From Schistocephalus solidus (Eukaryota; Platyhelminthes; Cestoda; Diphyllobothriidea; Diphyllobothriidae): a stretch of 64,000 nt of DNA. The position numbers were made by a program, and so were the translations under genes. Location of the stretch: positions 100,081 through 164,080 of the forward strand of contig WEDG01004641.1 of assembly GCA_017591395.1 (NCBI GenBank). The letters are read 5' to 3'. Of the stretch, positions 12,996 through 24,310 are shown in pieces; position 1 is the stretch's first letter, and the number at the start of each line of letters is the position of its first letter. Under the pieces are notes generated by a model that was given only the letters and a program-made list of their open reading frames with translations, had not been told where the DNA came from and did not search any database.

Positions 12996-14094
12996 TGCTC
13001 GACGCTGACTCTTTGACGTACACTTACGAAAACGTGCTCAGAATCATTTTTACTACCAATTCCATAGATGCAACATCGTACTATTATTTTATAAGGCCAC
13101 ACTCTGGGAATGCAACTCATGAAACTCTCCGTCTTCCATATTCTAGTGACTTCTCAATTCAATTTTTTCCTGCTGACATGGACCGCGTCGAAGGAATTAC
13201 GCCACATCACGTGATTTCGCTCATGTGCATGACCAAACTGTGACTGAAACTCCTAGGTGAAGCGCGCGGGAGCGAATGAGGTTAGGAAAAAAGAAAAGAT
13301 TATAATTGCCGGACCATTGTCCCAGATTCCTTCGGTAAGCACAGGGGATGACATGTGCACATTTGTTCACGTATCCCGTGTGCAATTATGCTTATGACTA
13401 ACTGTCATGGCGGATATACCAACTGTAACAACACCTGCTGTACTAGTACGTGGGGCGGAATTGGCATACTTTTATGCGCACAATTGAAAAAGAAATTAAC
13501 TGTACGTTCAAAACATTTATCTTAGTGTAGGTAATGTTAGCTTGTAGGAATTTTTATCCCCAAACTCACTACCGCCCCATCTACCTTAACGGAGCAATGA
13601 GTGAAACGGTCATCGTAAAGATACTATCTTCAGGTAGCGCAACCGAATGCGAACAGGCAATCAACGACATGGCTTTGTTTTGAGTGTGCCTTTCTGTTCG
13701 GCACGAGATACCGGTGCGCCCATCTGGCAGTCATTTCGACGAGAGAGGTCGCCACTGTGCGAGTGGGGTGGTGACTAAAAGCTCACATGAGCCCGTATAC
13801 GTCGTTGATACGCTCAGCGTTACCAGGGCGACACACGCTTCGGCAGCCGTCTGGGAGACCCAGGCGGGACGCATACGATGAGCCACTCAGACTGACGGGA
13901 GGGCGGGATGCAAACTAGCGTGCGCAGTAACCCTGACCCCCGCCTCTATCTTATAGTGCTGTTCACATAACCGATCCATCGGTCTGTGATCTAAAACAAG
14001 GCTATCCCAGTGATAGCCTCTTCGCTGCCCCCAATCCCCAGGACAATTTAGCGAATGACTGATGTGGCCCGTTAAGATCTTCACGAGGAATGAA
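12996..14094. other. Unassigned DNA
   Basis: No recognisable gene. 13684-13881 is open for 65 codons on the plus strand without a known motif. Confidence 0.5.
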
Positions 14095-14420
14095 CCTTTG
14101 AGGGAGTGGGTGCTCACAGATCGGTTACGGGACTCACTCGTCCCGTTTTGCATTGGGGCTCACCCTTGAGCCCCGCCAGCAGCCGCACAGTGGCTAGTAT
14201 TATAGGCAGATGAACATCGAAGACCAAGACAAAGGAGACTGCAATGACCATTTCAGACTTATTAGCCGTCATCAGCCAGGCATACCCAGCCCAAGGTAGT
14301 GCAACACCCGAGGCTCAAACCCGTGACTTGTTGCTTGGAATTCCAGGGCTCTAACCCGCTGCGCCACGGGCTAGTTGTCTTCCCAGTTTTAATCGGGAAT
14401 ATTAACCTAAGGTTTTGTTT
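14095..14420 (-). repeat. SINE-B copy: tRNA-like head, hammerhead-like tail, double-hairpin body
   Basis: On the minus strand the order is tRNA-like head (about 14400-14330, with a GGGTTTGAGCC-like B box), then a tail with CTGATGA (14269-14275), GAAA (14251-14254) and GTC (14237-14239), then a body with two hairpins. These are GGGGCTC/GAGCCCC (14155-14174) and GGGAC/GTCCC (14129-14144), both perfect. The same arrangement appears in seven other copies in the window. It is non-coding and presumably Pol III-transcribed. Confidence 0.8.
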
Positions 14421-15034
14421 AAGTTCAGCGGTGATAACCACGTAAACACTCAAGAGCACTCAAGTACAGTACTGTGCCTTGCTGATGATGAATAATCGAA
14501 TGCGTATGCTTGCCCAGCTTGACTTATTTAATGGGGTTTTGTCCGTTTAGTCAAACGCGTGGTGAGTGGTAAAATATACAGCCTCAGTTGACAGGGGAGT
14601 TCAGCGTGTTAGTTGGTAAAATCTGGGATCATCTGCAAAGTTACTCTGTCGCGTGAACCAGCTGTTCATCAAACTGCATGTATAAGCCTATCCCACTGTG
14701 CCAGAAAAGCCAATAAACAATGCTGACAGGCAATATGTAAAGACACTTTTTTTATTGCATCGAGACATCAGTATGCGCATGAATGACCAAAGTCAATAAG
14801 AATTCGCGTCTCTCATATCCGCGCGCATACATAACGACAGAGGTTTCAGAAGCAAGTAGGAGTTGAAGAAGGTATTGGAATGACCGTTTAAGCTCAGTTT
14901 GGGGAAATTTGGTTTTGATGAACAGACTGCTAGCACAGATAAAGACTGATCATGACAACTTCATTGCCAGACGCAGAAAAACACACTCCTTGGTTTTAAA
15001 GTGTTGAAGAAGAGTAGGCGGGAGGGAAGGAGGC
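14421..15034. other. Unassigned DNA
   Basis: Nothing recognised between the SINE-B copy and the AGG array. Confidence 0.5.
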
Positions 15035-15093
15035 AGGGAGGAGGAGGAGGAGGAGGAGGATGAGGAGGAGGAGGAGGAGGAGGAGGAGGAGGA
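15035..15093 (+). repeat. (AGG)n microsatellite, 59 bp
   Basis: AGG/GGA repeats with one T interruption at 15061. The frames give poly-Ser or poly-Pro on the minus strand and are not genes. Confidence 0.95.
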
Positions 15094-16042
15094 AGCTGAT
15101 TCGTAAAGCTTGCCCCATTGAAATAATAAAACTTTTGTTGAGGCGTGTAAGTGTGAATTCGGACATGGTAAATGGGACAGGTAAGGTTTAACCAAAGTGT
15201 ATACATGGGAAGGACTAAACAACTGCAATATACACCAATCTATCCGAAATGCCTTAGGTAATCAACGCAGCACGTCTAAGGACGCTTACCGCAATTGTAG
15301 ATCCCAGCTGAACGCTAAGCATGAAGCAGTCTGTTTCTACACTCACAGTAAAGCGCGTGAGACTTTGACGTCTATTCGTGCTTCGTGAAGAAATTCCTCC
15401 GAATCCAGAGGGCCAGTTTACATGTGAGGGCAGGATTTATCGCCTCGGATTCACCATCTCCTCTTCAGGTCCTGCAAAGTTTCAGTGCCAACGTTGATTC
15501 AAAATAACTGGATCGGGGGTTGACCGACCATAAATGTTAATCGCACTACTTGTGCTATAACACGTTGCTTCGACCCTTCATATACGCACCAGCCCTCACA
15601 TGTTCGCGCATCCACCACTGGGTTCGGTAAGATGCTGGCTAGCTTCAGCTGGCTTAACAGGCATGTCTATAGAGCCTTATACTTAAAATTATCAGATGCA
15701 GAGATGAGAAGTGGATGTCAGAGGGACTAAGTTTTAAAACTCAACGATATAGGAAGGCGTTTTTGAATCGGTCCTTGTCTCGTCAGAGCTACTGTTCTAC
15801 CAAGGTTATCATGCACAGCAGACATACAGACGCGAGTATGCACCTGCGCTTACCGAAGCACAAAAGTAAGTATCCCTTCGCTTCGACTTCTGTTTTTCTC
15901 CAGACTTCCTTTTCCTTTATCACTTTATTAGCACTAAGAGCTGCGGGTAGCCATGAGGATCATAAATAGCATGCCAAAGACCCGCAACTTTCGATTTCGT
16001 GCATTCATTAGCATCCACACGCAGTCAAAATATAGCATGAGG
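15094..16042. other. Unassigned DNA
   Basis: No gene or repeat recognised; only short open frames. Confidence 0.5.
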
Positions 16043-16365
16043 TAGCGCATGTCCCCTTAAACAGGTCGAGGGAATAGAAACATCCCTCCCAACCAATAAA
16101 GGTAATCCTGCCCAGGAAGAGATTAATAATTCCTTGTCCTAACCTAACATTAACCTAACCCGTAGCTCTACTTCTCACTCTACCGTACTCTAAACCCACA
16201 GTTAACCCTAAATTACTTTAACGCTAACCTTACCTCTAACCTGTAACATAACCCTAAACTAAACTCTAACCCTAACCATATGCTGCACCCTATTTTTTCT
16301 GGACTTTGGCGCAGACAGTTCCTGTGCTCATCTCTACCTTAGGGGCAATATAAGTCATCCTTACC
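16043..16365. mobile_element. TIR element with telomere-like interior, diverged copy
   Basis: The left end GGTAGCGCATGTCCCCTT and the reverse complement of the right end, GGTAAGGATGACTTAT, resemble the ends of the copies at 19434 and 32374. The CCTTAAACAGGTCGAGGGAATAG segment matches the subterminal motif. The interior (16140-16290) is a degenerate array of AACCCTAA-like units such as CTAACCCTAACC. No transposase is present. About 323 bp. Confidence 0.6.
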
Positions 16366-16996
16366 GGGTTTTTTTTATTGAAGGTAAACATCGAATGCAA
16401 AGATAGTTAGCAATTTTTATTTCACAGAAAACGGATACCACTGTTCAATTGGGATTGGTCGATAAACGAAATCAAGCCAGTTGGGCCGTGGAGATGACAG
16501 GTCAGTGCCTGGCCGCATCAAATATGGGAAATTGTTGCTTCCGAAAGGTCCAGCAGTCGTAGGCATTGGTCACCAATCGTAAAGTTAGGAGTTCGAAAGC
16601 TTGATTAGACGAAACGGGCTAAGAATGACTACGACGTAGCTCTGTGTTGAATGGGCGCATACTAATTTATTAAATACTTTCCCCTACTGACAGCATAGGT
16701 ACTAGCCAAAAGCCCAGGTACACGTGTTTTGCCGATATTCTGCCGCTGCATGGCACAGATGCGAGGAGTTCGGCTCATCGGTGGGTCCCCCAGCATTCTC
16801 TGTGTGCTTTCTGGTAGACACTCCAATTTTGAAATTCCAGCTTTTTAATTTCTTTAGAAATCAATTGGGCAACTTGAAGCAAATCAGCTTATTCAAGACT
16901 CAAATTTGATATGTATATTGCGGTGAAGTCCATCGACCACTGCGGAAAAACCGCGTAATATTCACAAGCTGCCAACAGGATGTCTGCAATATAGCT
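16366..16996. other. Unassigned DNA
   Basis: No gene or repeat recognised. Confidence 0.5.
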
Positions 16997-17064
<68 letters not shown>

Positions 17065-17071
17065 ATGCTAC

Positions 17072-17119
<48 letters not shown>

Positions 17120-17128
17120 GACTACTAA

Positions 17129-17184
<56 letters not shown>

Positions 17185-17250
17185 ATACTACTACTAATAC
17201 TAATACTACTACTGCTACTACTACTACTACTGCTACTAATGCTACTACTG

Positions 17251-17283
<33 letters not shown>

Positions 17284-17284
17284 A
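16997..17284 (+). repeat. (CTA)n microsatellite, about 288 bp
   Basis: CTA triplet array with scattered AATA, GCTA and CGA variants. A 187-codon minus-strand frame across it is almost entirely Val and is an artefact. Confidence 0.98.
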
Positions 17285-17984
17285 TTTGAATAGTGGCTTA
17301 GAGAGAATTAACTTCTTCCATTGGTGATAGGGCGGCGGCCTGGCAACCACTTGCCGGATTGTAAATTGCTCAAGCAAACAATATTGGCGGTTATCCAACG
17401 ATACCGGGAAGCAAGACATCAGCCGTTTCGGGCTTATTCCTGTTTTCTTCAACCAGCTATCACCTCCGTCTGGAGGCCCGGTAGGCGGTTGCCCGACCGC
17501 GACCCTTATGACCAGAGAACAGAGCTAATTCGCTCCGAGAAGTTAGTGAGTTCCGTGCGAGCCCATGTTAGTGCTTACGGCTTCACGGTCTGTTTCAATA
17601 AAAATTGACTCACTATGAGGAGCTGGTTGCATCGAGGTTTTACGGCGGTTTTCTACCGGTTTGAACTAACCTCTCAACAACGTGAGCTGTGGGTGTGCTA
17701 AACGGTGGGTGTCACGTTACAGGCACCGCTCACTTAAGTGAGATGTGTGCTTTTCGGTTCTTCTTCATGTGACTTCTCATCTACATGTGATCTCCGTACT
17801 ACAACCATCGTGATGTACGCAAATACTGGCCAAATTTAGGCTGTGGTATATGATAGGGCCCACGCCCTGACAGCTGGGATCTGAGCCACTTGCTCACTGT
17901 TTTGTTTTGCGTTACAATCCTGGTTAAGTGTTTGTTTTGGACCAGAAAGCGTAATGGCACGCGTAAGTGGGTATTTTCGCCGTG
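17285..17984. other. Unassigned DNA
   Basis: No gene recognised. Parts near 17680-17720 may be eroded SINE-A, but I cannot align them with confidence. Confidence 0.4.
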
Positions 17985-18125
17985 CTGGCCACCCACGTCC
18001 TCCTTTAACTCCGGTCTTCCTGACTGTCACGACACGGGCCCATGGTGGAAGCGGAGAAGGGTAGAGTGCTGTAGATGCTGCGCAAGTCACCTATCACTAT
18101 AATCTAATCATCGTGCAAGTCACAG
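17985..18125 (+). repeat. SINE-A fragment
   Basis: Right-hand part of the family: a CTCCGGTCTTCCTGACTGTC-like segment, a GGGCCCATGGTGG-like segment, and GAGTGCTGTAGATGCTGCGC followed by CTATCACTATAATC. It aligns to 21440-21580 and 48850-48940. Confidence 0.65.
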
Positions 18126-19433
18126 CGCTTGCTTCCAGCCTGCAATGAAGCACGCAGGGAACATACTCGAAATCGACAATCGATTGTTATTGGGGAGTCT
18201 GACTAGCCAAAGAGGGTACTCATCAATCCAAATAACTACTTTCTCAGAAGTCTTTCCTGTCCTTGTCATTTCACCTCTGTCGCACTTTTCGACATCTGTC
18301 TTCGCATAGAATCACGGCTGCTACTAACTATGCTTAAACTCTCAGAGATTTAGTGACAAGCCATGATATTGCAAAACCATCCCCAGCTGTCAAACTGTGC
18401 CATTATTTAATGCTGCTACAGATGACATTCCTCCCGAGACATTTACCCATCTAGCAACTTGAAGTAATATTCTCGTGTTATCCCTCCGCACATGGAATTT
18501 TTTCAAAAGACTTATTTCATGCAGGAGTTCTATATTGGATTTCAAAGCTCCCTCGTCCCATTTGAAGCCTTTAGTTTAACAGTTGTGCTCCCATCCATAT
18601 CATTTTATTGCTGCCTGAAGCTTTTGTCATTTGTAGCAGAAGTCGTATCAGTGCACCACAGCGCAACACTCCTATTTGATTCTTGTTGTCAGTATGTCTT
18701 CTTTTAGCCTACAATAGCATGAGATGACATTGTTCAGCCGTCCAGAATTCCTTCGTGCGAAGGAGGTGCCGGTTCCGATCTGGTATGAGGACAGCGAAGG
18801 CAATTTTTCTGGCTTGAATTGAATTCGCTATGATCATATTATACTTCCACATGTTGTGGTCTCATAATTCCATTCCTCGTTTTTCAACATATAGAAATTA
18901 AAAACCTAAGATATATATCTTGATCCAGCGACCCTCAACTAGACTACTTTGACCTGACTGACCTTGGTGAGCAATCTAACTCCGTCTTCTGCTCGTGGGG
19001 TCCGATCCGCAGCTAACTGCCAGGTTGAACATAGGTCATTTATCCAAATAGTGGAAGTGTAGTAAACAGGAATGATGGGTTCTGAGTTAACGGCCATTCC
19101 TGCCCTCATAGACACCGTGACTGAGCACTGCACTGGCGCGCATAAGCATATGCAGCCAGAAATTAAATAAGGTAGACCAAAACCCAGGGACCGATTGCAC
19201 CATCAAATCAAGATTCCGAGTAGCCCCAACAACTAATACCTGATACTACTCGCTATGGAGAGAACGAATAACCCTCAAAGAGCAGCTTACCCATCATCGG
19301 CCGTCTGTGTCAACCAAACATAAAAAGTACCCCTTACATGCATTGTGTCCATATATATTCACATTTACTCAATTGTAGCTTCCTATAACTATACCAGCGT
19401 GTTTGAAGCGTTACTGGTGCTAATTATGATAGG
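18126..19433. other. Unassigned DNA
   Basis: About 1.3 kb with no recognised gene or repeat; only short open frames. Confidence 0.5.
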
Positions 19434-19811
19434 GATGCCTTGTATAGCCGCCTTAACAGGACGCGTAAATAGGAATCGCCCCACCCTCTAAAAATATGTG
19501 ACCTTGCGTACATTTCAGGAAGGGTAAATATGTCGGTTTTTTAACCCTAACACTTACCATAACTTAGTCCTAGCCCTAGCCCTCTCTTGAACGTAAACCA
19601 TGCAGTTAGCAAAGTAAAAACCTTAATTCAGCCTTATCATAACCCTGACCCCAACTCTGATCCTAATCTCTAAGTTAAACATCGTTCTTAACTTAACCTT
19701 AACCCTCACCTTAATCTTAAACATAGTTTCCTGGAATTTGGCGCGAAGCCACATGTATTGTGGGTGTTTCATATTCCCGTGACCTGTTTAGGTGGCTATA
19801 CAAGGAATCCG
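19434..19811. mobile_element. TIR element with telomere-like interior
   Basis: Left end GATGCCTTGTATAGCCGCC and right end GGTGGCTATACAAGGAATC are inverted repeats over about 27 bases, continuing into CTTAACAGG and CCTGTTTAGG. Inside are a CGCCCCACCC box, a TTTCAGGAAGGGTAAA segment, a degenerate AACCCTAAC array (19540-19720) and a GGAATTTGGCGCG segment, all shared with the 32374 copy. No open frame is present, so this is a MITE-like or foldback element. About 378 bp. Confidence 0.8.
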
Positions 19812-20059
19812 CACGCTTATTATATTACGAAAACCCGATTCCCTGTCTCAAGTAAAATAATCTCATCAGCCTCCGATCGCTTAACATCCGGCACTGTTCA
19901 GCCATAAGTGTCACGTCAGTCTCTGGTGAGATTCCGCCTAGTCCCTGCCGCGTCGATTGAGGAGGCATTCATTTATTTGGCTGAGTAAAGAATCCTCTGT
20001 AAGGGAAAGCCCCGAAGATATGATTTAGATAAATTTAAAGTGCTCACAAGAACTGGTTT

Positions 20060-20870
20060 ATAGTGTCGGAGCTCTTGGCCGGCTCTCCATCGTCAAAGTG
20101 TTCGCTGTTAATATCGATCAGTTTTTCGAATGACATGCCGAATTCGTTGGCATATATATCTTATGTCCGGTGTGACCATCTTTTCCTTGTCTTTATGCAT
20201 TTAATGACGCAGGACTTTATAAGCTATTGGAAGGTCCAAGTGCTTGTTTACATAGTTGGCATCTGAATATAATGCCTCAAGCTTTTGAGGTCCCTCAGCC
20301 TATGAGCGTCTCTCGAATATGGGTTGCAAGCTGTGAGTTTGGTTCTAGCCGCCAAGCCGCCGATTTGTGCTCATGTAAGCGGGTCTGCGATTTTCATTCA
20401 GTTTCCCCGGCATAGTTGCAGTCTCCGTCATTGCAACATAGATGGTAGACAACTGCAGAGGTCTTGGTAGGAGGCAGTGTGTCCTTAAGTTGCACAACAC
20501 GACGACGAATCGTTGCCTAGGGTCGATGGGCTATGCCTACACCAGTGGGATGTAATAGCAGATAGACTACCTTGGAGACTCCTTTTATGTAGGGAATGGC
20601 CCTCAAGACTTCGGGTTATTGTTATTTTGACCGTCGTCTGTTCACTCGGCGCTTGCTTTGGTTGATAAAAGAGCTTGGGTATTCATTAGCTAGGAAGAGA
20701 TCATGAAGGTAATGTCATTCAGCTCTCTTGTCAACTGGCGTGCTGCAATGCGTTTCCACTCTTTGGAACGGGGTTCGGACGCAGCTGCGTTTGTGAGGCA
20801 GAGGCTGATTGCTGTTGAATTGTAGTATTTGCTTTGTGCTGGTGACTTCTTTAAATACTTTAGTTTGCAA
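20060..20870 (-). pseudogene. Penelope-like element relic, connector and GIY-YIG part
   Basis: Decayed but clear on the minus strand when small frameshifts are allowed. In order: the LQFNSNQPLPHKRSCVRT segment near 20840-20790, FLANEYPSSFINQ, IPYIKGVSKVV (about 20600), GVGIAHRP, VVYHLCCNDGDCNYAGETE as the GIY-YIG core (about 20460-20400), and LHEHKSAAWRLEPNSQLATH. Several stops and frameshifts lie between. It is closer to the GIY-YIG type of the 26 kb element (CxxxxCNCTGQ-like) than to the 7 kb one. RT is absent from the part I can see. Confidence 0.75.
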
Positions 20871-20939
20871 AGGACATCAGGGAAGAGAAATTAGTTGTTT
20901 GTTTCAGATTCTATCGTGATTTGGATATGATTTAGTTTT

Positions 20940-21000
20940 TTCTCTCTATCCCTCTCTCTCTCTCTCTCTCTGTCTCTCTGCCTCCATCTCTCTCTCTCTC
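20940..21000 (+). repeat. Imperfect (CT)n microsatellite
   Basis: CT-rich run of 61 bp with several interruptions. Confidence 0.9.
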
Positions 21001-21039
21001 CAAAACCAAAAAACAACCCGATGAGGGCGACTGCTTATA

Positions 21040-21600
21040 TGATTAGCCCACATGATCAACCTCGTGTCCCCAAAATGATCACCGCTGTTGGGTCAGACCT
21101 AAATTGCGGCCGACTGTGTTGACAATATGTGAGAGCCGAGGGGCTTTGTGTCGTGTCAGTCACGGAGCCCGATCTAGGCCCGATCTTGAATCAGGGTTGT
21201 CACAGCATCGTGGTGGGAGGGGCGGCGGCCGATCCCGCTCTGTGATTCTTCGCCATAGTGGCATGTATGCCGCCTGTTTGCCCCCTGAACGGGCCACGTG
21301 GTAGATGCGTTGGACCGACACGGGGCCACATCATGGCACGGCATGCGTTATTCGGGTTGCGCTCCGCTAACAAATGCCGAACATGGGAGGTGTGGTGGCA
21401 CGCCTAGGGGCGGCTAGGACTTAGAGGACCCGGCCGCGCCAACCACCTGCGTCCTCTCCCACCTCCGGTCTTACTTGACTCTGTCTTGACACCGGGCTCA
21501 GGTGGGGAGGAGGAGAGAGTGCAGTAGCTGCAGCGCAAGGTTACTATCACTTAAAACTAATTCACGCGCAAGTCAGCGTCCCTGCTCCACACTTCCATAG
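21040..21600 (+). repeat. SINE-A copy
   Basis: 21385-21600 aligns well with 48440-48950: GGGAGGTGTGGTGGCACGCC, CTCCGGTCTTACTTGACTCT, GTCTTGACACCGGGCTCAGG, GAGAGTGCAGTAGCTGCAGC and TTACTATCACTTAAAACTAA. The left part (21040-21385) is less certain. Confidence 0.65.
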
Positions 21601-21759
21601 AGCATACGGTGGACATCGTCGGACTACGACGGTCGAACTATCGTCGTGTGTGACATGTCTGCCACGCTTTAGAGCGATCGGGCACTGACATTTGCAAATC
21701 AACGGGATAACTGTGTTGCTAAACAAGGGGTCAGGTGGTAATCAACCTTTCGTTTTGTC

Positions 21760-22330
21760 CTTATTTCCGATCGGCTGAAGCCTATTTCCTGCAAGTTGAT
21801 GAATCAGCACGCCAGAAACGCAGTCAATAAAAAGCCTTCGAAGTCGGCTCAGGTGGTCATAGGAGGGAAGAACTTCCGCCGAGAACGCACTGTGGCGACA
21901 TCAATTTTCAAGAACTGTCGATGCCTGTGGTTTTGGATGGCCATCGACTTCGTAGAGCGACCGATCGGCGGCCGGCAACAGAAACCATTAATATCAAGGT
22001 GTTCATCGACACCGTAAGAGATGCCTTCAATTATACTGATATTCCCCGACGTCTAATGGGCACCCTACTGTTGCAGGATAATGCTCCTGTTCACCGCTCA
22101 AAAGAGGTATAATTCTGATTTAGTTTACGAATGTAATGTCAATTTTTAAACGACATTCAGCGTCTCCACCTGTGGCCTGCGAGGCATTTTTATTTCTGCT
22201 AACAGCCCAAACCTCAATCCTATGGACAGTCACTTCGCATTAATTAAAAGCAATTGGGACAAGCCCAGAAAGCACTGCCCAATGCAGGAAAAACTGGATT
22301 TTGTATTCTTCCACAGGCCAGTCCACCATA
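21760..22330 (+). pseudogene. Tc1/mariner-type transposase relic
   Basis: DDE-transposase landmarks appear in order: VFIDTVRDAFNYTDIPRRL, then LLLQDNAPVHRSKEV (22065-22109, the second catalytic Asp), then NSPNLNPMDSHFALIKSNW (about 22200-22255, the third catalytic position, here Asp after NPM). The last two blocks are in different frames. A GT...AG interval at 22107-22160 could be a small intron: joining across it gives RLHLWPA, as expected before SPNLNP. A further frameshift is still needed. The N-terminal part is poorly preserved. Inactive. Confidence 0.75.
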
Positions 22331-22339
22331 GTGTTTTAC

Positions 22340-23924
22340 TTTATTTCTCGTTGTATTATAATTCCCTTCTCTGCTGTCCGTTATAGTAGGCCTTGAATAA
22401 TTAACCTGCCATAAAGCTGTTTTCTATTTGCTAGTTTTTGATAAAATAAATTATTCCTCAGCTAATAAATTATAAGTTACAAAAAACTACGTCTTTTTGG
22501 AGATCGATCGTTTCTTTAACACCGTATTGTCTTGGATGTGGGGTGGGCGGTGGTTTGTGCGTAAAAGGGTTTCTGTGCGAAGTTCGTTAGGACATGAACT
22601 GTAAATTTGGGGAGGTATTTGAGGAATGGAAATGTGGAGCGACGAAGGTGTGGTTAGTGCTGCCAGTGCAAGCTTGCACCTTCAACTCGATCGATGGGAG
22701 TGGTGAACCATGCAGACGTCAGACGGGCGGTCGTAAATTCCTTAAACGTGGGGTGCCAAGGGCTCTCTTCCAAAATACTTGCTTCCCCTAACGTTGCCAG
22801 GATGCGTTGGCTTTGAGTGTGACCAAAAACCAAACCAATCATTTAAAAGGCCTGGTTTCCACGATGACTAGCGCCAACCAGGCAACCAGCAAACGCTCTC
22901 TGATTATCTCGAAACAATTGATTTGTTCGCCCGACAGGAAGACAGAAGTAATGTTTGCACTTTTGGAAGCCGTTTGCTGGGAGGTTAGACAAGGCCTCTT
23001 TATATTTTGTCTGCGTATTTCTTAATGGTTTCGTTGTTTTAAATTCTGTGTGAAAGATCCTCCTTTGGGGGACATCTTCAACCCTGTAGATGCCCTCAGA
23101 GTCGTAAATCCGTCGTTCTACAGCAGGCAACGGGAACAAAATCTAGAGCCACTTTGGGTCTACTGATCAGTATCTTAGTCTTGGGCGGATGCCCAAAGTT
23201 AGTGCGAACAGTTAACCATTGGCGACGGCCGCATTATTACAACGGCTCTAGCGATTGGGGTATGCGGAGGCGAATGAGTGTGTGGGGAGAACTTAGGCCC
23301 TAAAAGGCAGAAAGGAAACACCTAGGATGCACAACAATGGCGGAGAAGAGCAAGATAGAGCTGATGGCAGAAGGGTCTTGAATAAAGCGAAGAAGACGAA
23401 GAAGCCCAGGGCTCACGGACATTGCGATAGGAACGTCTGTTGCTCACCCCCATTTCACGAGATTTTGGCCTTAAATAGAGAAGTTAACGAACGATTTGAG
23501 GGCGGTTTGAGTCCTTCACGCTTAACACTTGTCCGCATATTGAGAAGTGTGTGCAGGCAGTTGAAATCATGTTTCGGCCGAGAGCTTGTAAGCAGACCTG
23601 TTTGGCCGAATGAAAATCTGAACCATGCATATATGAAGTTAAACTGGCTGTGCGACAGGGGACCAACTGTGCAAACTTTCTCTAGTTTAATTTAGTGACC
23701 TCAGGGACTATTGTCTGGTGTGGGAGTGAGACTCACAGTAGGCCGGGTCGTTTGCGGCTAGCTTTAGCAAACGACAAATTGAACTTTCGACGGTATTAGG
23801 GTTCGAATGTCGTAAACAACAGTGTCCACGAGAGTGGTTCAGACGCGGTGACTCGCGTTTGAATTCGCTTATGGTGAAGCAGACTTCGGCTGCATCCACC
23901 TCATACCGCCTTCCAACACTTGCC
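22340..23924. other. Unassigned DNA
   Basis: 22340-22510 is AT-rich and may be the transposon's 3' flank. Open frames of 98 codons (22843-23139, minus) and 122 codons (23327-23695, plus) match nothing I know and show no convincing exon structure. Confidence 0.45.
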
Positions 23925-24110
23925 CCGTTGAATATTGCCGGCAAAGACAAGGGAGACTGGAATGATCAATTCTGACTTATTAGTCGTCGTTAGTCAGTCA
24001 TAACCAACCCAAACCGAGAATCGAACCCGCAACCCGTTGAGTAGAAGTCGAACTCTCTAACCATTGAGCCATGGGCTCGTTGTCTTGCCGGTTTAGATCG
24101 GAAATACGGA
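23925..24110 (-). repeat. SINE-B head and tail
   Basis: On the minus strand a tRNA-like head (24078-24014) has the A box TGGCTCAATGGTTAGAG and the B box GGGTTCGATTC. The tail follows, with decayed CTAACGA and GAATT at the hammerhead-like positions and GTC kept. This is the best-preserved tRNA-like head in the window. It faces an oppositely oriented copy immediately to the right. Confidence 0.8.
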
Positions 24111-24129
24111 CTTGCAGTCGTTGCTGAAC

Positions 24130-24310
24130 GCCAGCTAATAAGGCGGAAATGTCCATTCCGGTATCTCTTGTTTTTGCCTGCAATATTCGTCTGCTTATGC
24201 TACTACTAGCTGCTGTGCGACTGTTGGCGGGGCTCGAGAGTGAGCCTCAAGGCAAAGTGGAACGAACGATTTCCGTAAGCGATTGGGGAGCGTTCATTAA
24301 CGAATGTGAC
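24130..24310 (+). repeat. SINE-B tail and body, inverted relative to its left neighbour
   Basis: Plus-strand tail (GCTAATAAGGCGGAAATGTC) followed by the body with GGGGCTC-GAGAGT-GAGCCTC. The second hairpin is eroded (GGAAC...TTTCC). With 23925-24110 it forms an inverted pair. Confidence 0.7.

Noticed and set aside
16140..16300. Chromosome end or true telomere
   Set aside because: The AACCCT-like units are irregular, short, and enclosed by inverted ends that recur elsewhere in the window.
16889..17452. 187-codon frame over the CTA array
   Set aside because: Almost pure Val; an artefact of the triplet repeat. The Arg-Glu and Ser-Leu frames over CT arrays were rejected for the same reason.
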